The translations under genes and the position numbers were made by a program. From a virus: a stretch of 33,268 bases of DNA. Below are positions 14,992-24,198 of the stretch, piece after piece (positions within the stretch are counted from its first letter, which is position 1; every line of letters starts with the position of its first letter). Under the pieces are notes generated by a model. It saw only the letters and a program-made list of their open reading frames with translations, did not search any database and was not told the DNA's origin. The DNA is taken from positions 1-33,268 of IMG/VR virus record IMGVR_UViG_3300042465_002874; one strand, 5' to 3'.

Positions 14992-16469
14992 AGTGATTTT
15001 CCAATTTTCATGTATAGGCCAATAGACTGAATTGAGATAGCTTCTCCAAACACTTCAGTCTCAAAGATTAGTTGAAGCACTCGCCCGGCTCCTCCAGCAT
15101 TTGTGGTGTACGCGCCAATTGAAGCGCCTTTAGCGTACTTTGCAGAGCCGAACAGAGCAGAGCCGAACAGAGCCTTTGAAACTTTGGCAATTAAGACTTT
15201 GTAGGTATTCTCTGAGCGCCCTTGGTAGTCCCATGCTGTCTTGACAAAGGTTGTTGAGCCTGCACCACCAATAATCGTTGTTGATACTTTTTTGAGCACC
15301 TTAATTACTGAGGGAGCACCTCCGCTTATCCAGCTTGTGGCGTATGTAAGACGATAGGGGTTACCGTTATCCGTGTAACCCTCGTACCGAAGTAGTGCGT
15401 TAGAACCTCCGAGTAGCAGCTCCCCTTGTAAGGTAACTTTTAAGGCGCTAGACGTCAGCGTCCATGTGGTTGCACGCCATTGTCCAGGTATCCGCGTGTC
15501 AAAACAGTATGTGATAAATGCTTCAGGGATTGAAAGAAGGTAGAAAGAATTCTCTGGGCTGTATACGCTAACAATATTGTCTTCTGTCGCATCTTGGACC
15601 GCAGTCATCAATTCGTCACGGACATTTTTTGATAGTTCATTCAGCGGGGCAGACTTTTCTTGTACTGTCCGATTCAATGAACGCACACCTGTTCGGCTTA
15701 AGAAGATCACGTCTTCACCAGTGCGCTGGATAGACTTCTTAGCGATACACCCTAACCCATTGATAGTGTCATACAATGCAAGGTTGGTGGGGTTTCCTGG
15801 ATTGCTGTAGACAAGAATGTTATTTCGTAGGAAGACAATCAGCGAGTTGTTGTGCGCTACCAGACCAGTTATAACATCCTCACCTACCATTGTGGTCAAG
15901 TCAAGCTTACCCGAACTACCTGTAGTCCAGTTCAGAGGGTTTAAGGTGTCAGAGAAGTAGACAACATTCTTGTCATTCAGGCCAGCTACCCATAGTCGGC
16001 CGTAGCCTGACATAATGATGCTTGGACGGAAGTCTGCTGCTGTAAGCCCTGTTGGGTATGTTGTGATAGCTAAAGGGGCAACTGAAGTACCGCTGAAGGC
16101 TAGAGGCACATCTTTGTTAGACACCATCACAAGAGTCTCTGGCCCATTTTGTCCAATAGCAATAACAGCGCCCTGTGTGGCGTGCCCTGAGACCGCTGCT
16201 CTAGCGGATACACCGTTGATATAAAACGCGGTATCAGTAGCAATAACTACTTTGCCTTTAACTTCATCAATGTACTTAATTTGCTCAAGGTTAGAGGAGC
16301 CTTCTACAACTACTACCCCTTTTCTTGAGCCAATGCGCCCGTACTTATCAATAATACAGTTAGATGCTACGAGTGCAAAGCCTTCAGGTAAGTCGGCAGA
16401 AGCATCCTGTGTATTGAGGCCTTTGAAGCCTGGTGCGCCTATTGATTGTGTTTCAAGTTTATCACTCAT
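14988..16469 (-). CDS. Tail hub / stabilisation protein, beta-rich, 493 aa
   Basis: The start GAPGFKGLNTQDASADLPEG, then a Cys-Ile-Ile-Asp segment and RIGSRKGVVVV, is the recognisable opening of podovirus tail hub or head-stabilisation proteins, comparable in role to T7 gp12 or P22 gp10. The body is beta-rich, with repeated blade-like segments (YGRLWVAGL, NNSLIVFLRNNILVY, GEDVIFLSRTGVRSL), suggesting a propeller. I prefer ATG 16469 over a TTG at 16487 that would overlap the preceding gene. It follows the adaptor gene by two bases, fitting an ordered adaptor-hub-collar tail module. Confidence 0.8.
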   Translation of the reverse strand: MSDKLETQSIGAPGFKGLNTQDASADLPEGFALVASNCIIDKYGRIGSRKGVVVVEGSSNLEQIKYIDEVKGKVVIATDTAFYINGVSARAAVSGHATQGAVIAIGQNGPETLVMVSNKDVPLAFSGTSVAPLAITTYPTGLTAADFRPSIIMSGYGRLWVAGLNDKNVVYFSDTLNPLNWTTGSSGKLDLTTMVGEDVITGLVAHNNSLIVFLRNNILVYSNPGNPTNLALYDTINGLGCIAKKSIQRTGEDVIFLSRTGVRSLNRTVQEKSAPLNELSKNVRDELMTAVQDATEDNIVSVYSPENSFYLLSIPEAFITYCFDTRIPGQWRATTWTLTSSALKVTLQGELLLGGSNALLRYEGYTDNGNPYRLTYATSWISGGAPSVIKVLKKVSTTIIGGAGSTTFVKTAWDYQGRSENTYKVLIAKVSKALFGSALFGSAKYAKGASIGAYTTNAGGAGRVLQLIFETEVFGEAISIQSIGLYMKIGKSL

Positions 16470-16471
16470 GG

Positions 16472-17152
16472 TTAAGCAGGCGTCCAAATAAGTTGGTCAG
16501 GGAAGCGTGCAGCCTCAATAGCAATCTCATCCGCTAAGTCGGCATTCCACATTGCTGCAGCCTCAGACGATGAAATGCCCCCATCTTCACCTCGCTCAGC
16601 AATTGCTTTTGCGTAGGCGTAGTCGACCAGCAAGTAGCCCGGCACAAGAGGCGCATCAATATCCTGTACAAGCTCATCTGTTGATGCGTACAAGTCAAAT
16701 AGGACTACTTCTTGCGTCGTAGGCACAGGGAAGAGTGTGACAAGAGGGTCGTAGTCTTTTCGCTGGGCCGCCGTGCCACTTAAGCCACTGGAGGATACAC
16801 CATTGAAGCTATAGTGGGTACAAGGCCCTTGAGGAGGGGTAGACATTCGCAGCTGCCTTGAAAGTTCCTGAAGTGGCATTAAGTTAACATCAGCCTGCTG
16901 CGTGTTGTTGTACACTCCAATGACTTTAAAGCGAGTGCCTACGTCATTCAAGATGTACTCAGTAACTCCTTCGGCCGTGGTCACAGTAGCCGTTACGCTG
17001 AGGGCCATCCAGTTGTGTGCGGACTCAACGCGACGCTTAGCATCGTTCAAGAAGCGTCCAATCATCTCAGAGTATGGAGTTTCTCCGATAATGGTTATTT
17101 TAGGTTCGCGGAGTCTTACGAGGACATCGTTAATCATTTCAAGAAAGGTCAT
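16472..17152 (-). CDS. Head-tail adaptor / tail tubular A-like protein, 226 aa
   Basis: The N-terminus MTFLEMINDVLVRLREPKIT, then RFLNDAKRRVESAHNWMAL, is typical of podovirus adaptors that bind beneath the portal (T7 gp11/P22 gp4 role). The centre is beta-rich and Thr-rich; the C-terminus is helical (LLVDYAYAKAIAERGEDGG, WNADLADEIAIEAARF). AGGAG is well placed before ATG 17152. On the minus strand that ribosome-binding region reads ACCTATAGGA, a ten-mer also present in the direct repeats at 30568 and 30701. Confidence 0.82.
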   Translation of the reverse strand: MTFLEMINDVLVRLREPKITIIGETPYSEMIGRFLNDAKRRVESAHNWMALSVTATVTTAEGVTEYILNDVGTRFKVIGVYNNTQQADVNLMPLQELSRQLRMSTPPQGPCTHYSFNGVSSSGLSGTAAQRKDYDPLVTLFPVPTTQEVVLFDLYASTDELVQDIDAPLVPGYLLVDYAYAKAIAERGEDGGISSSEAAAMWNADLADEIAIEAARFPDQLIWTPA

Positions 17153-17168
17153 TGAAGACTCCTATAGG

Positions 17169-17447
17169 TTATGGGTTGTCGATTAGGCGATCAATAAGTT
17201 TATCAAGCTTGATCTGAACCTCTTTATTTGCCGTAGCAAGGCGCTTCTCTACTTCCCTAATTTCCAGCTTAGTTGCAAAGTCTCTAAGTGCGTCTGCTTT
17301 GATAACAGAGTAAGATGAAGCTACTTCGTAGCGGTGTAAGGCTAAGTCAGCAGCCGTTTGATCAATTTTAGAGTCCGTCTTTTTAAGGACGTACACAATA
17401 AAAAGACCCACTGCTGTCAAAAGCATCTCGAGTAGGTTAAAGTCCAT
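17169..17447 (-). CDS. Small membrane protein with coiled coil, 92 aa
   Basis: One hydrophobic segment (residues about 4-20, LLEMLLTAVGLFIVYVL) is followed by charged helical sequence ending in KRLATANKEVQIKLDKLIDR, a likely coiled coil. An N-in anchor plus periplasmic helix would suit an i-spanin-like lysis protein, but many phage virion-linked small membrane proteins look the same and no partner o-spanin lipoprotein is seen. It lies between fibre chaperone and adaptor, away from lysozyme and holin. The ribosome-binding site is weak. Confidence 0.65.
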   Translation of the reverse strand: MDFNLLEMLLTAVGLFIVYVLKKTDSKIDQTAADLALHRYEVASSYSVIKADALRDFATKLEIREVEKRLATANKEVQIKLDKLIDRLIDNP

Positions 17448-17463
17448 TTGGTGTGAGGTGTAG

Positions 17464-17988
17464 TTATTTTAGAGATCCTGCGAGTGTCCAGAGATCATCC
17501 ATCTGCACTGGTGTGACCCCTAAGGCTTCAGCCATGCCAATGACCCGAGGGTGGCTCCGCTCAAACGTAGTAGCAAACTCCCACCAATCTTTAGTGTCCT
17601 GATCTGCCGTGGAGACAGCAGCTTCTACACTTGATCTCAAGCCAGCAGCGGTGAGTGCTTGCCTGATTTGTCGTGGGGAGATTTCAGAGGGGATGACCGC
17701 TACCCGCTTGGCCTCCAAGTCAGCAGCAATAGCAGCATCCTTTTCCTCCTGAGTCTCAAACCACTCCACCACTTCCCAGCGTTGCTCCCAATGACCCAGC
17801 ACAGTCAGTTCAGGCGCAATGGCTTGCACCCGCTGAGTGATGGGGTTATAGGCAGGTTGCGGTGCTGGGAACACCAGCGCATAGTCAGCAGGAGCAACGA
17901 AGGGATTGCCAAAGCTGGTGTTGGGGTTCAGTGCGCGAATCTCGGACTCGGAGAGTTGCGCTAGGGTTGGGGTGTGGATGTAGTTCAT
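17464..17988 (-). CDS. Tail-fibre assembly chaperone-like protein, 174 aa
   Basis: The layout is that of phage fibre assembly proteins: an N-terminal region ending in a Pro-rich strand (YALVFPAPQPAYNPITQRVQ), a GHWEQRWEVV segment, then a helical tail including ISPRQIRQALTAAGLRSSVE. The last part repeats a pattern seen in proteins encoded directly after fibre genes. The ATG overlaps the stop of the upstream modular tail protein by four bases and has AGGAC about ten bases before. It probably helps that protein trimerise. Confidence 0.72.
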   Translation of the reverse strand: MNYIHTPTLAQLSESEIRALNPNTSFGNPFVAPADYALVFPAPQPAYNPITQRVQAIAPELTVLGHWEQRWEVVEWFETQEEKDAAIAADLEAKRVAVIPSEISPRQIRQALTAAGLRSSVEAAVSTADQDTKDWWEFATTFERSHPRVIGMAEALGVTPVQMDDLWTLAGSLK

Positions 17989-19886
17989 GCGAAAGCGAGT
18001 CCTATGTAAGTGCCAGAAGTCACGTTGATGTTGGTGGCAGCAAGCTGGTTGACAATGAAGCCAGAGCTTGCGGGGTCAATGGAGTCGTTGGTGGTCACTT
18101 CAGCCACTGAGGTGTTGAGGCTCAGATGCGGGTCGTTGCCAGCCACCAAGCCTCGTACCGTGTCCCAGATGTACCAATCACCTACTGCGTCTGTGCGCTT
18201 AATGAGGACGAAGCGGGCACCTGTTGTAAACCCACAGTCCACCGTTAGGCTGCTGCCGTTGCCGGTGTAGCTAAAGACTTTGGAGATACCTGCTTTGGTG
18301 GCAAAGAGGTAGGCAACATAATTCCTAGCGGTTTCATTTACCGTAGTTTCTGCTCCTACTGTAAACGAAGATGCACTTGGAGAAGTGTTGTTCCACATTG
18401 CGGCTGATAGGCTATACCCATTTGTAAGATTGAGGTACATACTCCCGGCTGGATTGCCGTGGTACGCCGCCCAGTTGATTGCAGTACTTCTTGACTTAAT
18501 AAGCATTAACTCAGGCACCCCACCCAAGTTATGCGCTACTGTCCTAGCTACTCCAGTCCCGCTATAACAAACCACATCAAACACACCCGGAGCGCGTTTG
18601 AAGAAGTGGTTGATGTAGGTCCAAGCCGAGTTATTGACCCCGCTATTTATACCTAAGCTGGCACCATTCATGTCGAGTGATTTAACACCCTCTGTAACTG
18701 CCACTTCTGCATCTGTAAGCGTGGATAGTAAAGTTCTAGTTGAGCCACGAAGTCTGTCTGACCACCAAGCCCCTTGGATATTACTTCTAGCTTGAGGCAT
18801 TACCAAATCAGGTGCAAACCCCACCCCAGTAACCGTAGCAGCAGCCCCTGTCCCCGCGCGTGCAATCGCGTTGTAAACCTGCGTGCCTGTCGTGGGTGGT
18901 TTGTTGGGGCGTCTGATGGCTAGGTAGATGTTTGTGGAGCTAGCCCCCAAAGTTCCCCCTATAAACTTAAATCCAGTTGATGTTGGTTGTCCATCCTCGT
19001 TGGAGCCTTCCGAATAACTTGCATTTGGGTAGAGGGCTTTTGAGTTTGCAGGCGTCACTACCGGCATCCCCCGCGACATATCAACCAAACGCCATTGGTC
19101 GCCACCGCTGGTGGTTTTTGTTAATAAATACTGCGGCTCCCACCCTAGATTAACTGTAGCGGCACCACTAGCATCAACAGTGAAACTCCCGCACTGCACA
19201 ATGCCATCAGCACTGGGGTCGTGGGCGAATAGGTAGGCTACGTAGGTGGCCGTGTTGGAATTGACCTCACCTGCCGTACCCACCGTAAAGTTTGATGCTG
19301 TAGCTGCCGTGCTATTCCAGATGGTTGGGGCCGAAAATGCAGCAGAAGCACTATTAAGACTCAGAGTATCACTAGCAGCTAGTGATCGGTGCTGTACCAC
19401 CCAGTTATCTGCTGCGCTTGTTTTCTTGACAATCACCATACCCGGCGCAATCCCCAGCGCATGAGGTATCTGCCTACCTGCTACCCCATTACCCGTGTAA
19501 GTCACCACATCGAAGAACTTGGGGGCTTTGCGGAATGTCCAGCTTACGTAGGTGGCTGCACTTTGGTTGTGAGAGCTACTGGCACCAAGTGAGAATCCGT
19601 TAGAGGCCAGCGCCGTTATACGATCAGCGTTTGTGTACTGAAGGTCTGTTGCGTCAGACGCTAAATTTTTAGTAACCCCTCGCTCGGTGTCAATAATTGA
19701 GTGGTTATAACCAACGCTACGGCACTTCGTCCACACCAACCCTCCCTTACCCGCCAGATCAATCCCGTTGTTGATCGTCTGGGTGGCTCCATTGCCGGTG
19801 TAGGTGTACGCACTGAACACGTCATCGACGAAGAGCTTGTCCACACCCCCACCAGAAGCCGAAAGTAACTTAGCAGCCAAGCTCAT
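17985..19886 (-). CDS. Modular repeat tail protein, 633 aa
   Basis: At least five degenerate modules of about 100 residues begin with an F/Y-x-YTGNG-like strand. Clear heads are [36 protein letters not shown] and [12 protein letters not shown], with a divergent [10 protein letters not shown] module. Modules continue with a LG-x-x-P-x-x-V-x-x-K strand, an aromatic D-x-x-RG stretch and a closing TYVAYLFA-like strand. From memory this matches phage tail proteins with DUF7483-type repeats. The repeats probably form a beta-rich shaft or spike binding host surface polysaccharide. ATG 19886 is preferred to 19904 because AGGAGA sits ahead of it and the start overlaps the previous stop as ATGA. Confidence 0.78.
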   Translation of the reverse strand: MSLAAKLLSASGGGVDKLFVDDVFSAYTYTGNGATQTINNGIDLAGKGGLVWTKCRSVGYNHSIIDTERGVTKNLASDATDLQYTNADRITALASNGFSLGASSSHNQSAATYVSWTFRKAPKFFDVVTYTGNGVAGRQIPHALGIAPGMVIVKKTSAADNWVVQHRSLAASDTLSLNSASAAFSAPTIWNSTAATASNFTVGTAGEVNSNTATYVAYLFAHDPSADGIVQCGSFTVDASGAATVNLGWEPQYLLTKTTSGGDQWRLVDMSRGMPVVTPANSKALYPNASYSEGSNEDGQPTSTGFKFIGGTLGASSTNIYLAIRRPNKPPTTGTQVYNAIARAGTGAAATVTGVGFAPDLVMPQARSNIQGAWWSDRLRGSTRTLLSTLTDAEVAVTEGVKSLDMNGASLGINSGVNNSAWTYINHFFKRAPGVFDVVCYSGTGVARTVAHNLGGVPELMLIKSRSTAINWAAYHGNPAGSMYLNLTNGYSLSAAMWNNTSPSASSFTVGAETTVNETARNYVAYLFATKAGISKVFSYTGNGSSLTVDCGFTTGARFVLIKRTDAVGDWYIWDTVRGLVAGNDPHLSLNTSVAEVTTNDSIDPASSGFIVNQLAATNINVTSGTYIGLAFA

Positions 19887-20854
19887 ACCGTGTCTCCTAG
19901 CCATGCGACATTAAGCACAGCACCCACCATCCACAGAACCACAATGGTTTTGCCTGCGCTGAACAACGTTGGTGCCGCACCACTTCCACCCTGCTTTGAA
20001 AAGACACTTCCAGCAGGCCAAGTGATCGTGTTAGCGCCCGGTGTAATCACCAGAATGACTGACTGCCCTGATGTAAGCGAGTTGGTCGGTGTACTGGCTG
20101 CTGTGAGCGTCCAAGTCTGCACCGCGCCATTGGTGGCGAGGAAAGCTGGTGTAGTGCCGGTCACAGCAAACACGATGTCGGTGATAGTCTTGTTAGTGAG
20201 AGTCTCTACGCCTGCTTTTGTAGCGTACGCCGACAAATTCTGATCGCCTGTGTTGGTGCCTGTTGCCGTACCACCGCCAGTAGCGTAAGTTCCAGCAGGT
20301 TGCTTTGCATTCCAGGTTGTCTTTTCTGCATCCGTCACAAAGCGGTTTGAAGCGTCCTGCGTAATGACCGAAGCGGGGTGATTAGCAGGGTGAGTGTAAG
20401 CATTAGCATTAGAGGCTACCGCATCTAACTTTGCTTTATCTGCTGCACTCATTGAGCCCGCCGCAATAGAAGTAGCAGCTGCAATTGAGAGGGAGGGCGT
20501 AGAGCTCCCCATTGAGACCTCAATAGGTGCCACACCGGAAACAGAAGTCACAGTGCCTGAGCCAGTGCCGTTAGAGCCTGCAATACCTTGGATGCCCTGA
20601 GGACCCACGGGCCCTGTAGCACCCTGAGGCCCTGTAGCACCCTGAGGCCCTGTGTCACCTGTGAGGCCTTGGAAGCCTTGAGTACCCTGAGGGCCTTGAA
20701 TGCCCGGTGATGTTTCTGCAATTAACGCAGAAGCGGCTGCAGCGGCCGCTGCTTCGGTAGCTGTAGCAGCGGCTGTAGCGGCAGTCTTAGAAGCCGTGAC
20801 AGCCGCAAGAACAAGCGCTACACTGTTTGTAGTAGGACCACGATATAGGCTCAT
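19883..20854 (-). CDS. Collagen-like tail fibre protein 2, 323 aa
   Basis: The protein begins [11 protein letters not shown], has an Ala-rich helix (about 15-45), a Gly-X-Y collagen-like stretch (about 50-92, [20 protein letters not shown]) and a C-terminal region with the fibre motif [11 protein letters not shown] plus YTHPANHP and [13 protein letters not shown]. That last pattern is common in phage fibre shafts. The start MS[L/I]YRGP matches the next fibre gene, suggesting a shared attachment peptide. AAGGAG precedes ATG 20854. It probably trimerises through the collagen-like stalk. Confidence 0.82.
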   Translation of the reverse strand: MSLYRGPTTNSVALVLAAVTASKTAATAAATATEAAAAAAASALIAETSPGIQGPQGTQGFQGLTGDTGPQGATGPQGATGPVGPQGIQGIAGSNGTGSGTVTSVSGVAPIEVSMGSSTPSLSIAAATSIAAGSMSAADKAKLDAVASNANAYTHPANHPASVITQDASNRFVTDAEKTTWNAKQPAGTYATGGGTATGTNTGDQNLSAYATKAGVETLTNKTITDIVFAVTGTTPAFLATNGAVQTWTLTAASTPTNSLTSGQSVILVITPGANTITWPAGSVFSKQGGSGAAPTLFSAGKTIVVLWMVGAVLNVAWLGDTV

Positions 20855-20880
20855 TAGAGCTCCTTCTCAGATATTTAAAA

Positions 20881-22893
20881 TTAAATTTGGATGATAGTGA
20901 ACCCAAAGCCAATATCAGCTAGTGCAGCATTACCATCAACGGTCTCAACAAGGAAGTTGTTACCTGAATTAAGAACGCGACGCACCCATCCTGGGTTGAC
21001 ATCACGGGCTGTTGCTGTGATACCATAATTCTCGGCCGCAAGTGGAAGGGCTGTTGTAATCAAGTAAGTGCCAAGCGAAGTTTTGGAGACACTAAAGCCT
21101 GTCGCAATAGTGCTAGCCGTGCCATTAGCATTAACATTCCCAGCGAACACTGACTTGAATACTTGATAGCTACGCTTCAAAGCGCCGCCAGAGGTACCTG
21201 AAAATACAGCAACTTCTGAGTCTACAGAGCTTCCGGCACCTGTAACACCTCCAGAGCCTGCAGGCCCTTGGATACCTTGGATACCCTGAGGGCCTTGTGT
21301 GCCTTCAATAAGCGCTCCATCAGTAGCCGTTGTGGGCGCTCCTGATTTAGTGCGAATCTTCCCAGCTGTGTCAATCCACAAGTGATAGAGGCCAAGTTGA
21401 AGATGCCCTGTATTAAAACCTCCACCTTGGATGGATACCTTGCCGGATACACTCAAGAGTGCTGAAGGGTCCCATGGAGCATCTGCCCCAAGTGAGACAA
21501 CCCCTGCTGTAGCTGAAGTAGCGATTGCAATAGGGGCTGTAGCTGACGGGTGAGGAGCGCCGACGCGTACACCATAATCCATGTGGTCAGTTGACAGAAA
21601 GCCCGTGCCAATTTTAGAGCCACCATTGTAGGTGCCATCATTCAGCCAAGGCCCTAAGTTACTACCAGACTGGAAAGCAACTTCAAAGCCTTTTGTCGCA
21701 CCTGCGCTGTAAGCACCTGAGAGCGTAGAGCGATTATTGATGCCTGTAAACCCAGCAACGCCTACTCCAATGTCTACAGGAAAAGTATACATGTTAGAGC
21801 GAGCTTGAAAGCCGGCCCCCGCCTGAGGACGCGTTGTTACAAGACTTCCAACTGACTTTTGCCCTGAAGTTGCTGCGCTAGGATTCCAGCGACAGATCAT
21901 CTGAGTTGTGCCATAAAGAGCATAATCAGGGCCATCAGCGGCGCCGTACACAGACCAGTCATTTTGCCAAATGGTGTTACCACTATTAGCCGCTCCGAGC
22001 ATAGGCTCAAGCAGCATAACGGTATTTGCAAACTCATTAGGCCCTGCACTAGTGTCGGTGGTAGAAACTTGATTTACAAACTGCTGATTTACAGCAGAGC
22101 CTTTAGCGGGCGTTGAAGGGTTACCACCAACCACCATAGTGGTGTTGAGATTTGAAGCAGCAACATTAACAGGGTTAATGCCCGAAGCGAGCTGCCCTTG
22201 GTACTCTGCAATGATTGTATGCTGAGCGGTCCGTCCAAGGGCCGTTGAAGGCACCGCACCTGTAGTTACTTTGTACTCAACAATTTGATCAAGCAGCGCA
22301 CGCGTTTCGTGATAGACTTTTGGCGTACCAATAAAGCTAGCGCTTTTGATGCTATCAAGAGGGCCTACTTGTAAGTAATCAAAAGTTGCTGAGCCAGTAG
22401 AAGTACTTGAGCCAGGGTCACCCTTAGGTACTGTAAAGTTCAGTACAGCGGCAGTGCTAGTACCGCTATTAGTAATTACTACAGAAGAGCCGGCCGCGCC
22501 TGTAGTGACGGTACCTACTCCAATAGTGGCTGACGCACCCACAGCGCCTGTGAGCCCTTGGATGCCTTGGATGCCTTGAGGACCAGCAGCTCCAGTAGCT
22601 CCAGTAGCTCCAGTAGCACCTGTTGCTCCAGTAGTAGCCCCAGCTGGACCCGTAGTTCCTTGGAGACCCGTTGGTCCTTGGAGACCCGTTGGTCCCGTTG
22701 CACCAGGGGCGCCCGAAGGGCCCGAAGGGCCAGTAGGGCCTTGGAGACCCGTTGGGCCTACAGCGCCTGTTGTGCCCACTGTGCCTGCAGCCTCTAAAGC
22801 AGCTAATAGTGCCGAAGCAGCCGCTGTCAGCTCTTCAGTAAACGTTTCGTCACTTGGAAGGACGAGAGAGGAAGGGCCTCTATAAATACTCAT
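20881..22893 (-). CDS. Collagen-like tail fibre protein 1, 670 aa
   Basis: It begins [13 protein letters not shown]. Collagen-like Gly-X-Y repeats span about 42-118 ([26 protein letters not shown]), followed by a large beta-rich central domain (about 170-530), a second short collagen-like block ([13 protein letters not shown], about 550) and a C-terminal domain ending GFGFTIIQI. The central domain probably contacts the host or a virion partner. The DNA of the first block contains short tandem 9-bp repeats near 22587-22620, which could change stalk length by slippage. AAGGAG precedes ATG 22893. It is the first gene of the fibre cluster. Confidence 0.83.
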   Translation of the reverse strand: MSIYRGPSSLVLPSDETFTEELTAAASALLAALEAAGTVGTTGAVGPTGLQGPTGPSGPSGAPGATGPTGLQGPTGLQGTTGPAGATTGATGATGATGATGAAGPQGIQGIQGLTGAVGASATIGVGTVTTGAAGSSVVITNSGTSTAAVLNFTVPKGDPGSSTSTGSATFDYLQVGPLDSIKSASFIGTPKVYHETRALLDQIVEYKVTTGAVPSTALGRTAQHTIIAEYQGQLASGINPVNVAASNLNTTMVVGGNPSTPAKGSAVNQQFVNQVSTTDTSAGPNEFANTVMLLEPMLGAANSGNTIWQNDWSVYGAADGPDYALYGTTQMICRWNPSAATSGQKSVGSLVTTRPQAGAGFQARSNMYTFPVDIGVGVAGFTGINNRSTLSGAYSAGATKGFEVAFQSGSNLGPWLNDGTYNGGSKIGTGFLSTDHMDYGVRVGAPHPSATAPIAIATSATAGVVSLGADAPWDPSALLSVSGKVSIQGGGFNTGHLQLGLYHLWIDTAGKIRTKSGAPTTATDGALIEGTQGPQGIQGIQGPAGSGGVTGAGSSVDSEVAVFSGTSGGALKRSYQVFKSVFAGNVNANGTASTIATGFSVSKTSLGTYLITTALPLAAENYGITATARDVNPGWVRRVLNSGNNFLVETVDGNAALADIGFGFTIIQI

Positions 22894-22926
22894 AATGCTA
22901 AGCTCCTTTAAAGACTACTGGACAGT

Positions 22927-23139
22927 TTAAACGGCTTTAGGGGCTACCGTTGGGACGGGAAGGGGCTTATCAGGGGCCACCACCGTGGGCTTGACCGGGA
23001 CGACTGTGGCAGGCTTAACTGGGTCCGGTTCAGGGACATCTTCCACTACGGTGTAATCTTGGCTCATCTTCATTGCTTTGATGTCTAGAGGCTCCGTAAA
23101 GGTGTAGACGCAGCCTGTAATGTTACATTTGAATTTCAT
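22927..23139 (-). CDS. Small proline-rich protein, 70 aa
   Basis: The N-terminal half has two cysteines five residues apart (KCNITGC) and looks folded; the C-terminal half is a Pro/Val/Lys repeat (PVKPTVVAPDKPLPVP) that is probably extended. I recognise no family. It lies between the holin and fibre 1, with few bases to either, so it is cotranscribed. A small structural linker or head-decoration role is conceivable but unsupported. Confidence 0.6.
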   Translation of the reverse strand: MKFKCNITGCVYTFTEPLDIKAMKMSQDYTVVEDVPEPDPVKPATVVPVKPTVVAPDKPLPVPTVAPKAV

Positions 23140-23146
23140 TTGAGAG

Positions 23147-23656
23147 TTACTTATTAGGGGTTGAGGAAGCTATAATCACATCTTTATTCTGGGAGCTACG
23201 AGAGCTACCAAAGAAGAAGTTGAGGACAGCGCCGAAGCCTGCAGAGAGACTTCCTAGTAGAATCAGAAGCGCTTGTTGGTCAGAGACGGTTAGAAGACCC
23301 ATCATCATGAGAATCAGAATTGTGAAGAAACCTGTAACAACGATGCCGGCAAGAATGTCAGGAGTATTGCTGCGCACAGCGATCTGCATGTCTCTAGCAC
23401 TCTTTGTGTTATCCACGTCGATGCGTGCAAGGTCAATTTTGTTCTGTTCCAAGAAGCGCTTGAATTCAACTTCTGCCTGTTTCAATGAGCTAATCTGCTC
23501 AGGAGACAAGGTACTGGTTGAAAGGACATCTGTGACTGCTTCAATAGTATCAGTACTCAAACCAAGCTTTGAAGCAATAAAGGATGCTGCAGCGCCTCCT
23601 AGAGGACCGCCGAGAGCTGTGCCGAGCATTGGCACTACTACTTTGAGCCATTCCAT
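23147..23656 (-). CDS. Holin of the three-membrane-segment type, 169 aa
   Basis: Three hydrophobic stretches are visible. A glycine-rich N-terminal segment is VPMLGTALGGPLGGAAASFI. Two clear membrane helices occur late: ILAGIVVTGFFTILILMMMG and LLILLGSLSAGFGAVLNFFF. They are followed by GSSRSSQNKD, a tail typical of the phage 3-TM holin family. A charged helix between the first and second segments is probably cytoplasmic. ATG 23656 is chosen because AAAGGA precedes it; the longer frame would run far into the lysozyme gene. It would release the lysozyme encoded just upstream by opening the inner membrane. Confidence 0.82.
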   Translation of the reverse strand: MEWLKVVVPMLGTALGGPLGGAAASFIASKLGLSTDTIEAVTDVLSTSTLSPEQISSLKQAEVEFKRFLEQNKIDLARIDVDNTKSARDMQIAVRSNTPDILAGIVVTGFFTILILMMMGLLTVSDQQALLILLGSLSAGFGAVLNFFFGSSRSSQNKDVIIASSTPNK

Positions 23657-23663
23657 GATGTTA

Positions 23664-24113
23664 TTAAGTTCCTTTAGTGTACTGCCATATATCAGTACGC
23701 ATTTGCTCTGACAGTCGTTTGGCACGTATAGGCGTCTGACTAGCCCAAAGACTTTGCAGCATACCTTTAGAAGCTGCTTCATAATCACCTGCTCTAATAA
23801 GCAATAGTGTGTTCTTGAAGCTTAAGAGGCCGGCGATACCTAACTGAAAGCTCATGTTAAGCAATACAGCCTGTCGAGCCTCGCTGAGCTCTTCAATCCA
23901 AGGCAGCTTAGCACTAAGAGCGAGCATACGCTCCTCAATGTCATTAGCTAGCATGAAGGCTATCTCTTTAGGACGGAGGCCACTGCCAGGCTTTCGCACA
24001 TCAACAAGACGCCCTACACCAATTGTCCAGTAGCCCAGAGTGTCTTGATAGACAGTAGCCTTGACGCCTTCGTCTCCAGTGAGTTGGCGTGTTAAATTAT
24101 CAATGAGTGCCAT
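23664..24113 (-). CDS. Endolysin, T4-type lysozyme (GH24)
   Basis: A 149-aa muramidase that cleaves the glycan strands of peptidoglycan. Catalytic Glu15, Asp24 and Thr30 have the same spacing as T4 lysozyme Glu11, Asp20 and Thr26, within EGVKATVYQDTLGYWTIGVG. Later FQLGIAGLLSFKN and the C-terminal ASQTPIRAKRLSEQ segment also fit the family. No signal peptide or SAR helix is present, so it needs the holin encoded immediately downstream. AAGGAG precedes ATG 24113. It follows the capsid terminator, so its expression may depend on read-through. Confidence 0.93.
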   Translation of the reverse strand: MALIDNLTRQLTGDEGVKATVYQDTLGYWTIGVGRLVDVRKPGSGLRPKEIAFMLANDIEERMLALSAKLPWIEELSEARQAVLLNMSFQLGIAGLLSFKNTLLLIRAGDYEAASKGMLQSLWASQTPIRAKRLSEQMRTDIWQYTKGT

Positions 24114-24137
24114 TGTGGCTCCTTATTCAATAGATGC

Positions 24138-24184
24138 AAAAAAGGCCACTGCAAACCCACTTAAGAGTAGCTACAGTGGCCTTT
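24138..24184 (-). terminator. Intrinsic terminator after the capsid gene
   Basis: On the minus strand AAAGGCCACTG (24184-24174) pairs perfectly over 11 bp with CAGTGGCCTTT (24151-24141) around a 22-base loop, and the T-run continues to 24138. It lies 15 bases after the capsid stop. Like the T7 terminator after gene 10, it probably lets capsid mRNA accumulate while allowing some read-through to the lysis and tail genes. Confidence 0.88.
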
Positions 24185-24198
24185 GATTTACCTACTGA

